From: an uncultured Lachnospiraceae bacterium
GTDB taxonomy: Bacteria > Bacillota > Clostridia > Lachnospirales > Lachnospiraceae
DNA: 64,000 nucleotides
Direction: 5' to 3'
Assembly (NCBI GenBank): GCA_910587095.1
Contig: CAJUMJ010000058.1
Span: 1 to 64,000 of the forward strand
Notes under the pieces: model-generated
The model's database searches: none
Seen by the model: only the letters and a program-made list of their open reading frames with translations
What the model was told of the DNA's origin: nothing
Position numbers and translations under genes: made by a program
Shown: piece by piece, positions 61,494 to 64,000 of the stretch
How positions within the stretch are numbered: the first letter of the stretch is position 1
How the letters are laid out: the number at the start of each line of letters is the position of its first letter

Positions 61494-62741
61494 TTATTTC
61501 AATGGCTCATCATCTTTGAAGCAATAAAAATAATTATCAATCCCGTTTTCTGCGAAGTATTCCTTGGCTTCGCCTATTGCCGATACAGTGCATACCAGCA
61601 CCGTTGCGTTTCTATTGTTCAATATAGCTTCCTTCAATTCGCTCTGCCTTCCATGAAAATTAATCTGTTTTCCTCTGTCTACCACCGCAGCCAGCCTGGC
61701 ATTCTTCCACTTCCTTTTAAGCAATTGATAGATCATCTCCGCCGTCTGGGTCACTGCCCAAATAATATAATCAAAGCTTTCGTCAGGAGAAAATCTGCTT
61801 TCCAGATATTTTTCCGCATAATAAACAGACTCAACCTTTCCTTCCCGCACTTTTCTGTCCGCCAGACATTCGTTCAAATCAGAAATTAACCTCCGATACT
61901 CCTCGACTCTGTTATAGATTCGGCTGACCGCCAAATTAAGCATCTTTTCTTTTATAGTTTCATACTCAATCGGTTTCGGATTCCAATCAATAGAATCATA
62001 CTGCTCCTCAGTATATATCCTGGCTATCCTGTCGATCCCCGAGAACCTGAAAGAAAACATATCCCTGGCAAAAACAACAGGTATGCCTGCCGCTATACAC
62101 GGCAATGCTACATGCATTCTTGTGGTAATCACAAGCTTTGCCTCATTTATCAACATATTGTATATTTCTCTCTCTTTTTCTTCAGACTTTTTATCCAGCT
62201 CCTCAACATAACACATATTAGACATAAAAATGCATTCTTTTTTCATTTCAGGAGGCATCTTAGCCAACACGTTTTCAGAACTATCGACGCAAAAAATCTT
62301 GCCCTTCTCCAAATCTGCTTCTCTCTTTCTCGGAAAGGTCAGGGTCGTGCATCCAAACAAGTAAGCATCTATATTATATTTTTTCATCGTATGAAACGTA
62401 TGATTATCCCGACACCCTATGGGAGCATAACGATTCAAATATTCCACATCACTGTCATCCAATGTATCCGTCAAAATGGACACCGCCAAAAAGACAGGAT
62501 GGATTTTCTCTGAAAAGCAAGTAACACGCATTTCCTGATTAAATGTAAAAAGAGGAAAAGATATCGGCACAATAAGGTCTTCTCCATCCCAGGTATGCAG
62601 ATTGGAAAATTCAATTCTGACAACATCGCGATAGTCAATATTCATATAATCATATAAATTTTCAATGGCCAAAAGCTGCATGTCATCGCCTAAGTTCATA
62701 TATTTATTTCTTTTATTGTAAATAATATTTGCAAATTTCAC
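61494..62741 (-). CDS. Polysaccharide pyruvyl transferase family protein with C-terminal extension
   Basis: A 415-residue protein. Residues about 1-280 follow the pyruvyl transferase pattern: 'MNLGDDMQLLAIENLYDYM', 'APIGCRDNHTFHTMKKYNIDAYLFGCTTLTFP', and 'AKLVITTRMHVALPCIAAGIPVVFARD' with the conserved Arg-x-His. Residues about 310-415 ('FDYIIWAVTQTAEMIYQLLKRKW', 'ATVLVCTVSAIGEAKEYF') look like a small nucleotide-binding fold and are extra to the family. It differs clearly from the pyruvyl transferase at 42404. It could pyruvylate or use another keto-acid donor. Confidence 0.78.
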   Translation of the reverse strand: MKFANIIYNKRNKYMNLGDDMQLLAIENLYDYMNIDYRDVVRIEFSNLHTWDGEDLIVPISFPLFTFNQEMRVTCFSEKIHPVFLAVSILTDTLDDSDVEYLNRYAPIGCRDNHTFHTMKKYNIDAYLFGCTTLTFPRKREADLEKGKIFCVDSSENVLAKMPPEMKKECIFMSNMCYVEELDKKSEEKEREIYNMLINEAKLVITTRMHVALPCIAAGIPVVFARDMFSFRFSGIDRIARIYTEEQYDSIDWNPKPIEYETIKEKMLNLAVSRIYNRVEEYRRLISDLNECLADRKVREGKVESVYYAEKYLESRFSPDESFDYIIWAVTQTAEMIYQLLKRKWKNARLAAVVDRGKQINFHGRQSELKEAILNNRNATVLVCTVSAIGEAKEYFAENGIDNYFYCFKDDEPLK

Positions 62742-62781
62742 AAAACTTCCTCCAAAACTATCGCCTTTATAACTTCGTAAT

Positions 62782-63798
62782 CTATAATACGTCGGCCTGC
62801 TCGAATCTCTTGTCTTTCAGGAAAAAGACGACCCTGGACGCTCCCATCTTCGTTCCGAAAAAACTGTCGCATTTTGACAGCAAAAGCGTTTCCTTCAAAT
62901 AATCGATATTCACATCCTGTCTTTTATAGTTCTCTCTTATAGGTCTGAAATTTTCTGTCTGCGGCTTGCCGTCCTCATCAAAAAAACGATATCTTGGACG
63001 CTCCATAAAAAGGCATTTCTCTCCAAATGTTTCTTTTATTTTATTCACATAGTATTCGTCTTCACAGGAGAGGAAAAAGTATTGTAAATTATACTTCTCC
63101 AAATGTGCTTTTATCTGCTGAATGCTTTCCTCAACATCGAATCCATCCGTATGCATTTCCCAGTTTTTTTCTTTTACCAATGCGCCCCAGTGCGCCCCGG
63201 CACGTATGGCAACACCCAAAACCTTCTCTCCTGCCGGAAACAGCGCCTTATACATTTCTTCCACCGCCTCCGTCAGCTCCGGCTTTATCCGCATATATTT
63301 TTTAATGATTTCATGATATGCATCAAACTCTTTCCCGTACAGATCCATGCCATACTTCCACTCTACACCGCCATAGGGCAGTCCTCTCGGTATCCCGAGT
63401 ATCACATTTTTGCTCTGATATACCTGTTCCAGCGGAAATTCCGGTGCCAAATCCTCAAAATAATAGTTCCAGGCATTTTCTTTTCCTTTATTTTCCTCAT
63501 TCTGCATAATCGAAAGATAATAGTCTTTCAGATTTACCACCGGAATCCAGCCATGTTCTATTGCATACTTCGCACTGCTCGCCACAGCCATATATGTAGA
63601 AAACAGCCCCCACTGCTGGTCTGTCTCCACCCGTATCACATAGAAAGTCTTATCTTTATTCAGTTCGCCAAAAGAGCATCTTTCCATCTCTTCTAAATTC
63701 GCCTGTTCGATCCTGCGGTCACGCATCTTTTCCGAGTACTTCCTTCGAATTGTCTCCGGTATAATATGCCTATATATAGATACCACCAATTCTTTCAT
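62782..63798 (-). CDS. Fucosyltransferase-like GT-B protein
   Basis: About 338 residues. 'VLGVAIRAGAHWGAL', 'YFFLSCEDEYYVNKIKETFGEKCLF' and 'LLLSKCDSFFGTKMGASRVVFFL' resemble the GDP-fucose-binding half of NodZ/O-fucosyltransferase-like enzymes (conserved Arg after 'GVAI', Asp in the 'S.DE' block and the final SxFG/T.S motif). The ATG at 63798 has GGGGG about seven bases upstream and is preferred to 63819. No GDP-fucose synthesis genes are in the window, so another GDP- or UDP-sugar is possible. Confidence 0.6.
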   Translation of the reverse strand: MKELVVSIYRHIIPETIRRKYSEKMRDRRIEQANLEEMERCSFGELNKDKTFYVIRVETDQQWGLFSTYMAVASSAKYAIEHGWIPVVNLKDYYLSIMQNEENKGKENAWNYYFEDLAPEFPLEQVYQSKNVILGIPRGLPYGGVEWKYGMDLYGKEFDAYHEIIKKYMRIKPELTEAVEEMYKALFPAGEKVLGVAIRAGAHWGALVKEKNWEMHTDGFDVEESIQQIKAHLEKYNLQYFFLSCEDEYYVNKIKETFGEKCLFMERPRYRFFDEDGKPQTENFRPIRENYKRQDVNIDYLKETLLLSKCDSFFGTKMGASRVVFFLKDKRFEQADVL

Positions 63799-63827
63799 GT
63801 GTTTTCCCCCACTCCGCAAAAATCATC

Positions 63828-64000
63828 TCATTCTTCCCCGAAAATTTCCGTCTTGTCCTTGACGGTTATCTTCTTATCTTTTACCTCGTATATCACATCA
63901 CAGTTTCTTACTGTCGTAAGTCTGTGCGCTACAATGATCAGTGTCTTGGTTCCTTGCAGCGCCTCGATCGCCTGCATAAATTCCGCTTCTGTCTCATTGT
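63828..64000 (-). CDS. ABC transporter ATP-binding C-terminus (partial)
   Basis: Only the last 57 or so codons are present; the gene continues beyond base 64000. The peptide contains the H-loop 'TLIIVAHRLTTVRNCDVIYEV' preceded by 'ETEAEFMQAIEAL', as at the end of MsbA/PglK-type exporters with a fused membrane domain. The stop is at 63828-63830, 29 bp before the fucosyltransferase-like start. An exporter of lipid-linked glycans fits the context. Confidence 0.85.
   Translation of the reverse strand, partial: NETEAEFMQAIEALQGTKTLIIVAHRLTTVRNCDVIYEVKDKKITVKDKTEIFGEE

Overview
The window looks like a chromosomal surface-glycan region of a Gram-positive Clostridium-type Firmicute, most likely of the Lachnospiraceae kind. 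The support is indirect. Start codons are preceded by AGGAGG-like ribosome sites, sigma-A promoters of TTGCAT/TATAAT type are visible, and there are very large signal-peptide proteins with BspA-type leucine-rich repeats and bacterial Ig-like domains. Species cannot be assigned from sequence alone. No rRNA, tRNA or CRISPR array was seen.

Layout. (1) 1-4500: a type II-like restriction-modification module with a small XRE controller, a phospholipase-D-fold (NgoFVII/BfiI-type) nuclease and, convergent to them, a double-headed DNA methyltransferase. A complex palindromic element lies beside it. (2) 5064-7588: an MBOAT O-acyltransferase with its SGNH-type partner. (3) 7572-16977, minus strand: a glycan operon with two GT4 enzymes, a GT8 enzyme coupled to a 60-residue protein, UDP-glucose dehydrogenase, UDP-glucuronate 4-epimerase, a GtrB-like polyprenyl-phosphate glycosyltransferase, a polytopic membrane protein and a ChbG/YdjC deacetylase. 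(4) 17077-20058: a MITE-like insertion, a GT2 and a GT-C-like membrane protein. (5) 20116-32030: three secreted surface proteins, two sharing an LRR module and the third carrying a glucosaminidase domain. (6) 32149-41473, minus strand: two GT-C-like membrane proteins, a DUF4956/VTC pair, a GT2, a Wzx flippase and a glycerophosphotransferase-like enzyme.

(7) 41582-42354 is the most striking region. A 193-residue FimB/FimE-size tyrosine recombinase, with all catalytic residues visible, sits inside a 773-bp segment bounded by perfect 23-bp inverted repeats. Just inside the right repeat is an outward promoter (TTGCAT, 17 bp, TATAAT) pointing at the plus-strand genes 42404-46395 (polysaccharide pyruvyl transferase, second Wzx flippase, Fe-S FrhB-like protein). 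Inversion would aim the same promoter at the minus-strand genes from 41473 down, which have their own flippase. I read this as a self-contained invertible promoter choosing between two divergent glycan modules.

(8) 46426-63798, minus strand: a second large glycan operon with two acyltransferase-3 proteins, GT2, GT-B, rfbG, rfbH, rfbF and an odd rfbF paralogue, then an SDR reductase, a ThDP enzyme, an HMGL-type aldolase, a pyruvyl transferase, a fucosyltransferase-like protein and the end of an ABC exporter. The set suggests a CDP-linked 3,6-dideoxyhexose, possibly branched at C4. Three overlapping AT-rich genes of unknown function (54635-56544) interrupt it. Together, regions 2-8 appear to build, modify, export and phase-vary cell-surface polysaccharide.
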